A DNA stretch of 5,384 nt from Actinomycetota bacterium (GCA_017882935.1 JADGOP010000193.1:1-5384), one strand, 5' to 3'. Counted from the stretch's first letter, positions 1 through 5,384 are shown. Translations and numbers: made by a program. Notes: a model not told the origin generated them from the sequence alone.

Positions 1-285
1 GTCATCGAGCTCCACCAGCGCTGGGTGATGGGGCGTGCCATCGACCCGAGTTGGAAGGTCGAGCACGGCTGGGTCGTGGAGGTCACCGGCGATCCGCACG
101 TGCGCATCAAGATCGACATCTGGCCCGACACCGACGACCTCGGCTCGCTCACGCCCGCCGACCTCCACGACATCGGCATGCGGATCACCGGCGTGCCGGT
201 CGTCAACGCCATCCCCGCCGTGTGCGCCGCGTCCCCGGGCATCAGGACCTACGCCGACCTCCCCGCGATCTCCACCAAGCTGTAG
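1..285 (+). CDS. C-terminal part of a dihydrodipicolinate-reductase-like NAD(P)H oxidoreductase (partial at 5' end)
   Basis: The frame is open from the first base and ends at TAG 283-285, giving 94 residues. The true start lies upstream of the window, so the GTG at 25 is an internal codon and not a start. The end of the protein resembles the C-terminal domain of the family called dihydrodipicolinate reductase-like or 2,4-diaminopentanoate dehydrogenase-like, common in actinobacteria. Its hallmarks are an EV.GDP..R.KID beta segment (about residues 29-40) and, near the end, a VVNAIPAVCAASPGI.TYADLP stretch (about residues 66-87), which in this family closes the substrate-binding domain. Full-length relatives are about 330-360 residues, so only the last quarter or so is visible and the NAD(P)-binding Rossmann domain is missing. 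The substrate cannot be inferred; relatives act on amino acids or are uncharacterised. Family assignment is from remembered motifs and is fairly secure, but exact function is open. Confidence 0.72.
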   Translation, partial: VIELHQRWVMGRAIDPSWKVEHGWVVEVTGDPHVRIKIDIWPDTDDLGSLTPADLHDIGMRITGVPVVNAIPAVCAASPGIRTYADLPAISTKL

Positions 286-335
286 AGGCCGGGACCCGTC
301 CGGGGTGATCGATCGACGGTCAGGCAGCCCTCGGC

Positions 336-341
336 CATGCT
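336..341 (+). promoter_or_regulatory. Candidate -10 element for a leaderless transcript of the Gfo/Idh gene
   Basis: CATGCT lies exactly 7 bases before GTG 349. It matches TATAAT at three of six positions (A2, T3, T6), including the two most conserved ones. No purine-rich Shine-Dalgarno precedes GTG 349 and no clear -35 is seen. It is weak alone; support comes from similar hexamers at the same distance before genes 3 and 5. Confidence 0.3.
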
Positions 342-348
342 GTGCGGC

Positions 349-1368
349 GTGACCATCCGAATCGGGTTCTACGGCGCCGGGCTCATCAGCGGGATCCACA
401 CCTTCTTCCTCGGTGCCAGCGGCGTCGACCACCGGATCGTGGCGGTGCACGATCCCGACGCCGAGCGGGCCGCGGCGTGGGCGGCGCGCACCGGTGCGCA
501 GGCGGTGGGCGAGGACGAGCTGCTCGACCTGGTCGATGCCGTCTACGTGTGCACCTGGACCGCGGAGCACGGCCGGCTGGTGGCCAAGGCGGCCGAGGCC
601 GGCAAGGCGGTGTTCTGCGAGAAGCCGCTCGGGTTCGACGCGGCCGAGGTCGAGGGCATGGTCGACGTCGTCACCCGCGCGGGTGTGACCAACCAGGTCG
701 GGCTCGTGCTGCGCTGCTACGCGCCGTTCCGTTGGGTGCGGCAGCTGCTCGCCGACGAGCGCGCCGGCCGTCCGCTCGGCGTGGTGTTCCGTGACGACCA
801 GTTCATCCCCATCCAGGGGTACTACGCCTCGAACTGGCGGGCCGACCCCACCAAGGCCGGTCGGGGCACGCTGCTCGAGCACAGCATCCACGACGTCGAC
901 ATGCTCCAGTGGTGGTTGGGGCCGGTGGGCTCGGTCAGCGCCACCACCCGCGAGCACCATGGCTTGGCGCGCATCGACGACCTGTGCGCGGCCCGGCTCG
1001 ACTTCACCAACGGCGCCGCCGCCACCCTGATGTCGGTCTGGCACGACATCCTCGAGCGGCCCAGCATGCGGCACGTCGAGATCTTCACCGAGCGCATGCA
1101 CGCCGTCATCGAGGACGACTTCGTCGGGCCCGTCCGCTGGCAGTTCACGGGTGAGCCGGAGCAGTCGCTCGAAGGCGACGCGCTCGAGGCCGCCGTGCGC
1201 GCTGCCGGCGACGACCGGGCCAACCCCGCCACCGCCTTCCTCACGGCGGTGCGCGACGGCACGCGCGCCGAGCCAGACCTCGCCGCGGCGCTGCCTGCCC
1301 ACCGCCTGGTCGACGCGCTGTACCGGTCGGCCGACGACGGCGGCGCCCTCGTGACCCTGCCCGACTGA
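349..1368 (+). CDS. Gfo/Idh/MocA family NAD(P)-dependent oxidoreductase
   Basis: This is a complete 339-residue gene, the usual length for the family. Members reversibly oxidise a hydroxyl group of a sugar, inositol or related compound in the cytoplasm. The N-terminal Rossmann fold (about residues 1-120) starts with IRIGFYGAG, a G-x-x-G-x-G nucleotide-binding loop at residues 6-11. The family signature EKP is at residues 91-93, with Lys92 the expected catalytic lysine. The C-terminal alpha/beta substrate domain holds EHSIHDVDM at 177-185, giving the H-x-x-D pair His181/Asp184 that normally completes the active site, so the enzyme looks catalytically intact. I chose GTG 349 because the family normally begins a few residues before the Rossmann loop and no Shine-Dalgarno is visible. 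An in-frame ATG at 337 would add four residues (M-L-C-G) and overlaps the candidate -10 box. The substrate cannot be read from sequence. The preceding stop is 63 bases upstream. Confidence 0.9.
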   Translation: MTIRIGFYGAGLISGIHTFFLGASGVDHRIVAVHDPDAERAAAWAARTGAQAVGEDELLDLVDAVYVCTWTAEHGRLVAKAAEAGKAVFCEKPLGFDAAEVEGMVDVVTRAGVTNQVGLVLRCYAPFRWVRQLLADERAGRPLGVVFRDDQFIPIQGYYASNWRADPTKAGRGTLLEHSIHDVDMLQWWLGPVGSVSATTREHHGLARIDDLCAARLDFTNGAAATLMSVWHDILERPSMRHVEIFTERMHAVIEDDFVGPVRWQFTGEPEQSLEGDALEAAVRAAGDDRANPATAFLTAVRDGTRAEPDLAAALPAHRLVDALYRSADDGGALVTLPD

Positions 1369-1383
1369 CCCACCCCGGGCCCG

Positions 1384-1432
1384 GTTCACTGGAGCGAATG
1401 CGCGCGCCACGCGCACTTCTGGTGCAGTGAAC
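1384..1432. repeat. 49-bp interrupted palindrome between the Gfo/Idh and F420-oxidoreductase genes
   Basis: The outer arms GTTCACTG (1384-1391) and CAGTGAAC (1425-1432) are perfect reverse complements over 8 bases. Inside them, GAATGCGCG (1396-1404) pairs with CGCGCACTTC (1410-1419) over 9 base pairs with a single bulged C at 1416. The loop is CGCCA (1405-1409), and a 4x5 internal loop separates the two stems. Seventeen base pairs can form in all. No T-run follows on either strand, so a classical intrinsic terminator is unlikely. The element ends 23 bases before the candidate -10 of the next gene. It could be a dispersed palindromic repeat, a protein-binding operator, or a transcript-end structure; the sequence alone does not decide. 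Confidence 0.7.
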
Positions 1433-1455
1433 GCCGCTCTCGGGGATCTTGGCGG

Positions 1456-1461
1456 CAGACT
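1456..1461 (+). promoter_or_regulatory. Candidate -10 element for a leaderless transcript of the F420-oxidoreductase gene
   Basis: CAGACT ends 7 bases before ATG 1469. It resembles the TAGACT/TANNNT -10 boxes of actinobacterial housekeeping promoters, matching A2, A5 and T6 of TATAAT. A box at this distance would place the transcription start at or next to the A of the ATG. No Shine-Dalgarno is present in between (TCGGGCC). No convincing -35 hexamer is visible at 1433-1438, just after the 49-bp palindrome. Confidence 0.4.
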
Positions 1462-1468
1462 TCGGGCC

Positions 1469-2353
1469 ATGATCGACCTGCGAGGCACCACCGGCATCTG
1501 GAGCGGCGAGCTCCGCTACGGCGACGCAGCACGGGCGCGCGAGGCGGCGGCGGAGCTCGAGGAGCTGGGCTACGCGGCGCTGTGGCTGCCCGACGTCGGC
1601 GGCAACCTGTTCGAGGTGGTCGAGGGCCTGATGGCGGCCACCAGCTCGACCACCATCGCCACCGGCATCCTCAACCTCTGGATGCACACGCCCGAGGAGT
1701 CGGCCGCCACCCACGCCCGCCTCACCGCGGCGCATGGCGACCGTCTGCTCTACGGCATCGGGGTGAGCCACGCCCCGCTCGTCGACCTGAAGGAGGCGGG
1801 CCGGTACCGCAAGCCCCTCGCGGCCATGGCGGCGTTCCTCGACGGGCTCGACGCCGCGCCGACGCCCGTGCCCCGGGAGCGGCGGGTCCTCGCCGCGCTG
1901 GGGCCGAAGATGCTGCAGCTCGCCGCCGACCGCACCGCGGGGGTGCACCCCTACAACGTCACCCCGGAGCACACCGCCGACGCGCGGCGGGCGGTGGGCC
2001 CCACGGGCCTGGTGCTGCCCGAGCAGGCGGTGGTGCTCTCCACCGACCCTGCGCAGGCCCGGGCGCTCGGCCGCCGCCACCTCGCGGGCTACCTCCCGCT
2101 GCCGAACTACGCCAACAACATCCGCCGGCTCGGGTTCGGCGACGCCGACTTCGCCGACGGGGGCAGCGACCGGATGGTCGACGCCCTCGTCGCCTGGGGC
2201 GACGAGGGCGCGATCAGGGCCCGCCTCGACGAGCACCGTGCCGCGGGCGCCGACCACGTCTGCATCCAGGTGCTGGCCGAGGACACCGTCGAGGGCTTCC
2301 CACTGGAGCAGTGGCGGCGCCTGGCCCCGGCGCTCAACCAGCCGCCCGCCTGA
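1469..2353 (+). CDS. F420-dependent LLM-class oxidoreductase, MSMEG_4141 type
   Basis: This complete 294-residue protein belongs to the luciferase-like (bacterial luciferase/F420) TIM-barrel superfamily. I recognise the subgroup described as the MSMEG_4141 family F420-dependent oxidoreductases (TIGR03620). Characteristic pieces in order are GIWSGELRYGD (9-19), the ELEELGYAALWLPDVGG segment (29-45), ATGILNLWMHTPEE (64-77), GIGVSHAPLVDL (96-107), ALGPKMLQLAADR (143-155), VHPYNVTPEHT (159-169), and LPNYANNIRRLGF ahead of GGSDRMVDALVAWGD (211-245). Relatives are about 280 residues. The enzyme should use reduced or oxidised coenzyme F420 for hydride transfer in the cytoplasm; no substrate is known for the subgroup as far as I recall. 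I chose ATG 1469 over the further upstream GTG 1427 because the family begins just before the GIWSG motif, GTG 1427 lies inside the palindrome's right arm, and a -10-like box lies directly upstream of ATG 1469. It implies an F420-producing host. Confidence 0.9.
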   Translation: MIDLRGTTGIWSGELRYGDAARAREAAAELEELGYAALWLPDVGGNLFEVVEGLMAATSSTTIATGILNLWMHTPEESAATHARLTAAHGDRLLYGIGVSHAPLVDLKEAGRYRKPLAAMAAFLDGLDAAPTPVPRERRVLAALGPKMLQLAADRTAGVHPYNVTPEHTADARRAVGPTGLVLPEQAVVLSTDPAQARALGRRHLAGYLPLPNYANNIRRLGFGDADFADGGSDRMVDALVAWGDEGAIRARLDEHRAAGADHVCIQVLAEDTVEGFPLEQWRRLAPALNQPPA

Positions 2354-2411
2354 CGCCACCCCGCCCATCGGTCAACCGCAGCTGAGGCCGCATGCCACTG
2401 CGCTGATCGCC

Positions 2412-2417
2412 TAGAAC
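2412..2417 (+). promoter_or_regulatory. Candidate -10 element for the GH3 glycosidase gene
   Basis: TAGAAC has T1, A2, A4 and A5 of TATAAT but lacks the final T. It stands out in a very GC-rich gap. A start about 7 bases downstream (near 2424) would give the mRNA an untranslated leader of roughly 33 bases, unlike genes 2, 3 and 5. No recognisable -35 box lies 16-18 bases upstream. The leader has only a weak purine patch (GAGA, 2445-2448) near ATG 2457, not a strong Shine-Dalgarno. Confidence 0.33.
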
Positions 2418-2428
2418 GGGCGCGCCCG
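2417..2428. promoter_or_regulatory. Perfect 12-bp palindrome overlapping the expected GH3 transcription start
   Basis: CGGGCGCGCCCG is a perfect inverted repeat beginning at the last base of the TAGAAC box and spanning the expected start site. Its position would suit a repressor operator. In DNA this GC-rich such a palindrome can also arise by chance, so the call is tentative. Confidence 0.25.
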
Positions 2429-2433
2429 CACCG

Positions 2434-2447
2434 CTCGACCGATCGAG
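2434..2447. promoter_or_regulatory. Near-perfect 14-bp palindrome with a central CG in the GH3 leader (possible operator)
   Basis: CTCGACC followed by GATCGAG is symmetric at six of seven positions around a central C-G step. It lies 10-23 bases before the GH3 start codon and downstream of the candidate promoter. LacI-family repressors, which often control glycosidase genes, bind palindromes centred on CG, so an operator is plausible. No regulator gene is present in the window, and the motif does not match a consensus I can name. Confidence 0.25.
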
Positions 2448-2456
2448 ACCCGAACC

Positions 2457-4748
2457 ATGAGCCCCCGCTTCGACCTGTCCGCCCTGCTCGCCGACCTCAC
2501 CCTCGAGGAGAAGGCCTCCCTCGTGTCGGGCCAGGGGTTCTGGTGGACCCGCAAGGTGGAGCGCGTCGGGCTGCCGTCGATCATGGTGAGCGACGGGCCC
2601 CACGGCTTGCGCAAGCAGGAGCAGTCCACCGACCACGTCGGCATCGGCGGCAGCGTCCCCGCCACCTGCTTCCCGACGGCCTGCGCGCTCGGCTCGTCGT
2701 GGGACGTCGACCTCGTCCGTCGGGTGGGCGTGGCCATCGCCGAGGAGGCGCGGGGCCAGGGCATCGGCGTGGTGCTCGGCCCGGGCATCAACATCAAGCG
2801 GTCGCCGCTCTGCGGGCGCAACTTCGAGTACCTCGCCGAGGATCCGCTCGTGGCCGGCGTGCTCGGTGCGGCCCTCGTCGAGGGCATCCAGAGCCTGGGT
2901 GTGGGCACCTCGCTGAAGCACTACGCCGTCAACAACCAGGAGGCCGACCGGCTCCGCGTCAGCGCCGACGTCGACGACCGCACCCTGCGCGAGATCTACC
3001 TGGCGGGCTTCGAGCGGGTGGTGCGGCAGGCCGCGCCGTGGACGGTGATGTGCAGCTACAACCGCATCAACGGGGTCTACGCCTCGCAGGACCGGTGGCT
3101 GCTCACCGAGGTGCTGCGCGACGAGTGGGGCTTCGACGGCCTGGTGGTGTCCGACTGGGGCGCGGTCGATGACCCCGTCGCCGCCGTGGCCGCCGGGCTC
3201 GACCTCGAGATGCCGTCCACCGGGGGCGCCAGCGCCCGGAAGGTCGCCGCCGCGGTCTCGCGTGGAGACCTGCCCGAGGACGTGCTCGACCTCGCCATCG
3301 GCCGCCTGGTCACGCTGCTCGAACGTGCCCTGCCCGGAGTCGAGAGCGACGACAGCTACGACGCCGACGCCCACCACGAGCTGGCACGTCTCGTCGCCCG
3401 CGAGTGCGCGGTCCTCCTCAAGAACGACGGTGGGCTGCTGCCCCTCGACGCCGGGGCGGGCCGCCTGGCCGTGATCGGCGAGTTCGCCCGGTCGCCACGG
3501 TTCCAGGGCGCGGGCAGCTCCAAGGTGAACCCCACGCGGGTCGACGACGCCCTCACGGCACTGCGGGCCGGCGTGGGAGCCGGCGTCACCCTCGACTTCG
3601 CTCCCGGCTTCGGCGTCGACGACCCCGACGTCGACGACGCCGCGCTGCTGGCCGAAGCCGTCGAGACGGCCGCCGGCGCCGACACGGTGGTGCTGTTCCT
3701 CGGCCTCCCGGCGAGCTACGAGTCCGAGGGATACGACCGCGAGCACATCGACCTCCCGGCGGAGCAACAGGCGGTGCTGGCCGCGGTGGCCGGCGTCAAC
3801 GACCGCGTGGTGGTGGTGCTGGCCAACGGCTCGGTGGTCGGCGTCGCCGACTGGGACCACCACGCCGGCGCGATCCTCGAGGGCTGGCTCGGCGGCCAGG
3901 CCGGCGGGGGAGCCATCGCCGACCTGCTGCTGGGCGTGGCCAACCCGTCGGGCCGCCTGACCGAGACCGTGCCGCTGCGGCTCGAGGACACCCCGGCCTA
4001 CCTGAACTTCCCCGGCGAGGACCGCCACGTCCTCTACGGCGAGGGCGTGCACGTCGGCTACCGCCACTACGACGCGGTCGGCCGCGACGTCAGCTACCCG
4101 TTCGGCCATGGGCTCTCGTACACCACGTTCGAGCACTCGGACCTGGCGGCGACCGTGCTCGAGCCCGGTGGCGAGCCCGCGAGTTGGCTGGGTGCCCCTC
4201 GCATCTCGGTGTCGGTCACGGTCACGAACACGGGCACCGTCGCGGGCCAGGAGGTCGTGCAGGTGTACCTCGGCGATCCCGAGGCTGCGGTGCGCCGCCC
4301 GGTCCGCGAGCTCAAGGCCTTCGCCAAGGTGGCCCTCGACCCCGGCGAGTCGCAGCGCGTCGACCTGGTCCTCACCGAGCGCGACCTGTCGTACTGGTCC
4401 ACCCGCGCCGGAGGCTGGGTGCTCGAGCCCGGCACGTTCGAGGTGGCGGTCGGCGCCTCGTCGCGCGACCTGCGCCTCACCGCCACGGTCGAGGTCGAGG
4501 GCCCCCGCCCCACGTTCCCGCTCGACCGCAACAGCACGCTCGCCGAGTGGCTCGATCACCCCGTCGGCCACGAGATCCTGCTCGACTCGCTGCGCCAGAG
4601 CCCCCTCGGCGATCTCACGAGCCTGCTCGACAACCCCGAGCAGCTGCGCATGATCGGCTCGTTCCCCATGTCACGGCTGGCGACCATGCTCGGCGACGCC
4701 ATGGGCGACGACGAGGTCGACGCGCTCCTCGCCAAGGTCCAGGGCTGA
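2457..4748 (+). CDS. Glycoside hydrolase family 3 beta-glycosidase (probable beta-glucosidase), cytoplasmic
   Basis: This complete 763-residue retaining exo-glycosidase should release a terminal beta-linked sugar, most likely glucose, from a glycoside. The (beta/alpha)8 barrel covers about residues 1-290. It carries VSDGPHGLR (44-52, Asp46 in the -1 subsite), GPGINIKR (108-115), GRNFEYLAEDP (120-130), KHYAVNNQE (154-162) and VVSDWGAV (230-237) with nucleophile Asp233. The alpha/beta sandwich (about 310-555) includes GAGSSKVNP (351-359), SEGYDR (423-428) with presumed acid/base Glu424, WLGGQAGGGAIADLLLG (477-493), NPSGRLTET (496-504) and YPFGHGLSYTTFE (547-559). A fibronectin-III-like domain follows (about 581-682; VTVTNTGTVAGQEVVQVYL). 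No PA14 insert is seen. Residues 683-763 form an extra charged, probably helical tail. The N-terminus (MSPRFDLSALLADLTLEEKA) has no signal peptide, so it acts inside the cell on imported glycosides. All expected catalytic residues are present; sugar specificity is not determinable. Confidence 0.95.
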   Translation: MSPRFDLSALLADLTLEEKASLVSGQGFWWTRKVERVGLPSIMVSDGPHGLRKQEQSTDHVGIGGSVPATCFPTACALGSSWDVDLVRRVGVAIAEEARGQGIGVVLGPGINIKRSPLCGRNFEYLAEDPLVAGVLGAALVEGIQSLGVGTSLKHYAVNNQEADRLRVSADVDDRTLREIYLAGFERVVRQAAPWTVMCSYNRINGVYASQDRWLLTEVLRDEWGFDGLVVSDWGAVDDPVAAVAAGLDLEMPSTGGASARKVAAAVSRGDLPEDVLDLAIGRLVTLLERALPGVESDDSYDADAHHELARLVARECAVLLKNDGGLLPLDAGAGRLAVIGEFARSPRFQGAGSSKVNPTRVDDALTALRAGVGAGVTLDFAPGFGVDDPDVDDAALLAEAVETAAGADTVVLFLGLPASYESEGYDREHIDLPAEQQAVLAAVAGVNDRVVVVLANGSVVGVADWDHHAGAILEGWLGGQAGGGAIADLLLGVANPSGRLTETVPLRLEDTPAYLNFPGEDRHVLYGEGVHVGYRHYDAVGRDVSYPFGHGLSYTTFEHSDLAATVLEPGGEPASWLGAPRISVSVTVTNTGTVAGQEVVQVYLGDPEAAVRRPVRELKAFAKVALDPGESQRVDLVLTERDLSYWSTRAGGWVLEPGTFEVAVGASSRDLRLTATVEVEGPRPTFPLDRNSTLAEWLDHPVGHEILLDSLRQSPLGDLTSLLDNPEQLRMIGSFPMSRLATMLGDAMGDDEVDALLAKVQG

Positions 4749-4831
4749 CCACGAGACCGGAGCGCCGGGCATCCCCGCCTGCTGAGGCGCGCCTGCGGGA
4801 GCTCGAAGGGGCGGGCGGGGCGAGGCGGCGC

Positions 4832-4837
4832 GACAAT
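4832..4837 (+). promoter_or_regulatory. Candidate -10 element for a leaderless transcript of the MDR reductase gene
   Basis: GACAAT matches TATAAT at four of six positions (A2, A4, A5, T6) and ends 6 bases before ATG 4844. It is the only AT-rich spot in a strongly G-rich stretch (4807-4831). The intervening GCCGCC has no Shine-Dalgarno character, so transcription would start at or beside the start codon. No -35 hexamer is recognisable. Confidence 0.42.
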
Positions 4838-4843
4838 GCCGCC

Positions 4844-5384
4844 ATGACTGACAGCCACCGCCTCGTCCTCGCCGCCCGCCCCTCGGGCATGTGCGACGAC
4901 ACCACCGTCCGCCTCGAGACCGTTCCCGTCCCCGAGCCCGCCGAGGGCGAAGCGGTGGTCAAGGTGCAGTGGCTCTCGATCGACCCCACGATCCGCACCT
5001 GGATGGACGACGCGCCCGGCTACCTCCCACCGATCGAGCTGGGTGCGGTCGTGCGCAGCGGCGGCATCGGCCAGGTCGTGTCGTCGAGGAACACCGACTA
5101 CCCCGTCGGCGCCACGGTGTTCGGCATGCTCGGCTGGCAGGACCACGCCGTGGTCGGCGGCGACGAGGCCTCGGCGCAGGTGGTGCCCGACGGCGTCGAG
5201 GCCACGGCTGCGCTCAGCGTGTTCGGCGCCACCGGCATGACCGCCTACTTCGGCCTGCTCGACATCGGCCAGCCGAAGCCCGGCGACACCGTCGTGGTGT
5301 CGGGCGCCGCCGGGGCGACCGGCTCGGTGGTGGGGCAGATCGCCAAGATCAAGGGAGCCGCCAACGTGGTGGGCCTCGCCGGGA
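4844..5384 (+). CDS. NADP-dependent MDR-family reductase, leukotriene B4 12-hydroxydehydrogenase / curcumin reductase type (partial at 3' end)
   Basis: The frame opens at ATG 4844 and stays open to the window's right edge, giving the first 180 residues of a protein normally about 330-345 long. This zinc-free medium-chain dehydrogenase/reductase group reduces the double bond of alpha,beta-unsaturated ketones or aldehydes with NADPH in the cytoplasm. Seen are VQWLSIDPTIRTWM (41-54, the counterpart of the LS.DPYMR.RM block), the PPIELG loop (62-67), the VFGATGMTAYFGLLDIG helix region (127-142), and KPGDTVVVSGAAGATGSVVGQIAKIKG (145-171), with the cofactor loop AAGATG at 155-160. The start fits the family's usual N-terminus (KR/HRLVLA.RP.G) and has a -10-like hexamer just upstream. 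Two small oddities are Thr-Ile in place of the common Tyr-Met after DP, and GAANVVGLAG (171-180), which has one residue more than the usual GC/AR-VVG-AG. The gene begins 95 bases after the GH3 stop. The physiological substrate is unknown. Confidence 0.9.
   Translation, partial: MTDSHRLVLAARPSGMCDDTTVRLETVPVPEPAEGEAVVKVQWLSIDPTIRTWMDDAPGYLPPIELGAVVRSGGIGQVVSSRNTDYPVGATVFGMLGWQDHAVVGGDEASAQVVPDGVEATAALSVFGATGMTAYFGLLDIGQPKPGDTVVVSGAAGATGSVVGQIAKIKGAANVVGLAG

Noticed and set aside
286..348. Possible terminator or regulatory structure between the first two genes
   Set aside because: Only a 5-bp imperfect GC stem and a GATCGATC palindrome are visible, with no T-run. Nothing beyond the -10 candidate at 336 can be supported.
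1427..1468. Upstream GTG start adding 14 residues to the F420 oxidoreductase
   Set aside because: The added residues do not fit the family's N-terminus, the GTG lies inside the palindrome arm, and a -10-like hexamer falls within the would-be extension.
1241..2368. 375-codon open frame on the minus strand covering the F420-oxidoreductase gene and the end of the Gfo/Idh gene
   Set aside because: Its composition is biased (Arg/Gly/Pro/His-rich) with no family motif, and it crosses two well-supported genes plus the palindrome. It is treated as a GC-driven shadow.
3610..3642. Repeated GTCGACGAC units
   Set aside because: They encode an Asp-rich stretch (VDDPDVDD) within the GH3 protein and reflect codon bias rather than a DNA repeat element.
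2334..4571. 745-codon open frame on the minus strand, antisense to the GH3 gene
   Set aside because: It is a shadow of the high-GC codon pattern. The translation is a low-complexity mix of Arg, Gly, Ala, Val, Asp and His with no recognisable domain, while the plus strand encodes a full GH3 enzyme with all catalytic motifs.
4762..4799. Possible terminator hairpin after the GH3 gene (CGCCT-GCTG-AGGCG at 4776-4789, with alternative GC pairings around it)
   Set aside because: The stem is only 5 base pairs, no T-run follows, and several competing pairings are expected in such GC-rich DNA. It is not distinguishable from chance.
4808..4828. G-rich run that might form a G-quadruplex upstream of the MDR reductase gene
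   Set aside because: Only three runs of three or more G occur before the pattern falls to GG, so it does not meet the usual four-run criterion.
4836..4847. Mini open frame ATG-CCG-CCA-TGA overlapping the MDR reductase start
   Set aside because: It encodes three residues, has no ribosome binding site, and its ATG overlaps the better-explained GACAAT -10 candidate. A translational-coupling leader cannot be supported.

Overview
This is a 5.4 kb stretch of high-GC DNA with dense, actinobacterial-style codon use (G or C at nearly every third position). It carries five genes, all on the + strand, separated by gaps of about 63 to 103 bases. A coenzyme-F420-type luciferase-like oxidoreductase, the GC content and apparently leaderless starts all point to Actinomycetota. 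An acidimicrobial-type lineage (Iamia/Ilumatobacter-like) is my guess from overall style, not something the sequence proves.

Layout: (1) 1-285, the C-terminal end of a dihydrodipicolinate-reductase-like / 2,4-diaminopentanoate-dehydrogenase-like NAD(P)H oxidoreductase, cut by the window's left edge. (2) 349-1368, a Gfo/Idh/MocA-family NAD(P)-dependent oxidoreductase. (3) 1469-2353, an F420-dependent LLM-class oxidoreductase of the MSMEG_4141 type. (4) 2457-4748, a complete glycoside hydrolase family 3 beta-glycosidase with no signal peptide and an extra helical tail. (5) 4844 to the right edge, the N-terminal 180 residues of an MDR-superfamily NADPH-dependent reductase (leukotriene B4 12-hydroxydehydrogenase / curcumin reductase type). 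No RNA gene, mobile element, CRISPR array or origin was recognised, and no gene-free stretch exceeds about 105 bases.

Four of the five genes are nicotinamide- or F420-dependent oxidoreductases, and the fifth is a cytoplasmic glycosidase. They could take part in oxidising or reducing, and deglycosylating, small molecules. However, the gaps and the separate candidate promoters suggest neighbours transcribed individually rather than one tight operon, so a shared pathway is only an inference.

The most interesting non-coding signals are: a 49-bp interrupted palindrome between genes 2 and 3 (1384-1432); -10-like hexamers 6-7 bases before the start codons of genes 2, 3 and 5 with no Shine-Dalgarno sequence, suggesting leaderless mRNAs; and a contrasting 5' leader of about 33 bases with two palindromes before the glycosidase gene. 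I did not find a clearly new multi-gene system.
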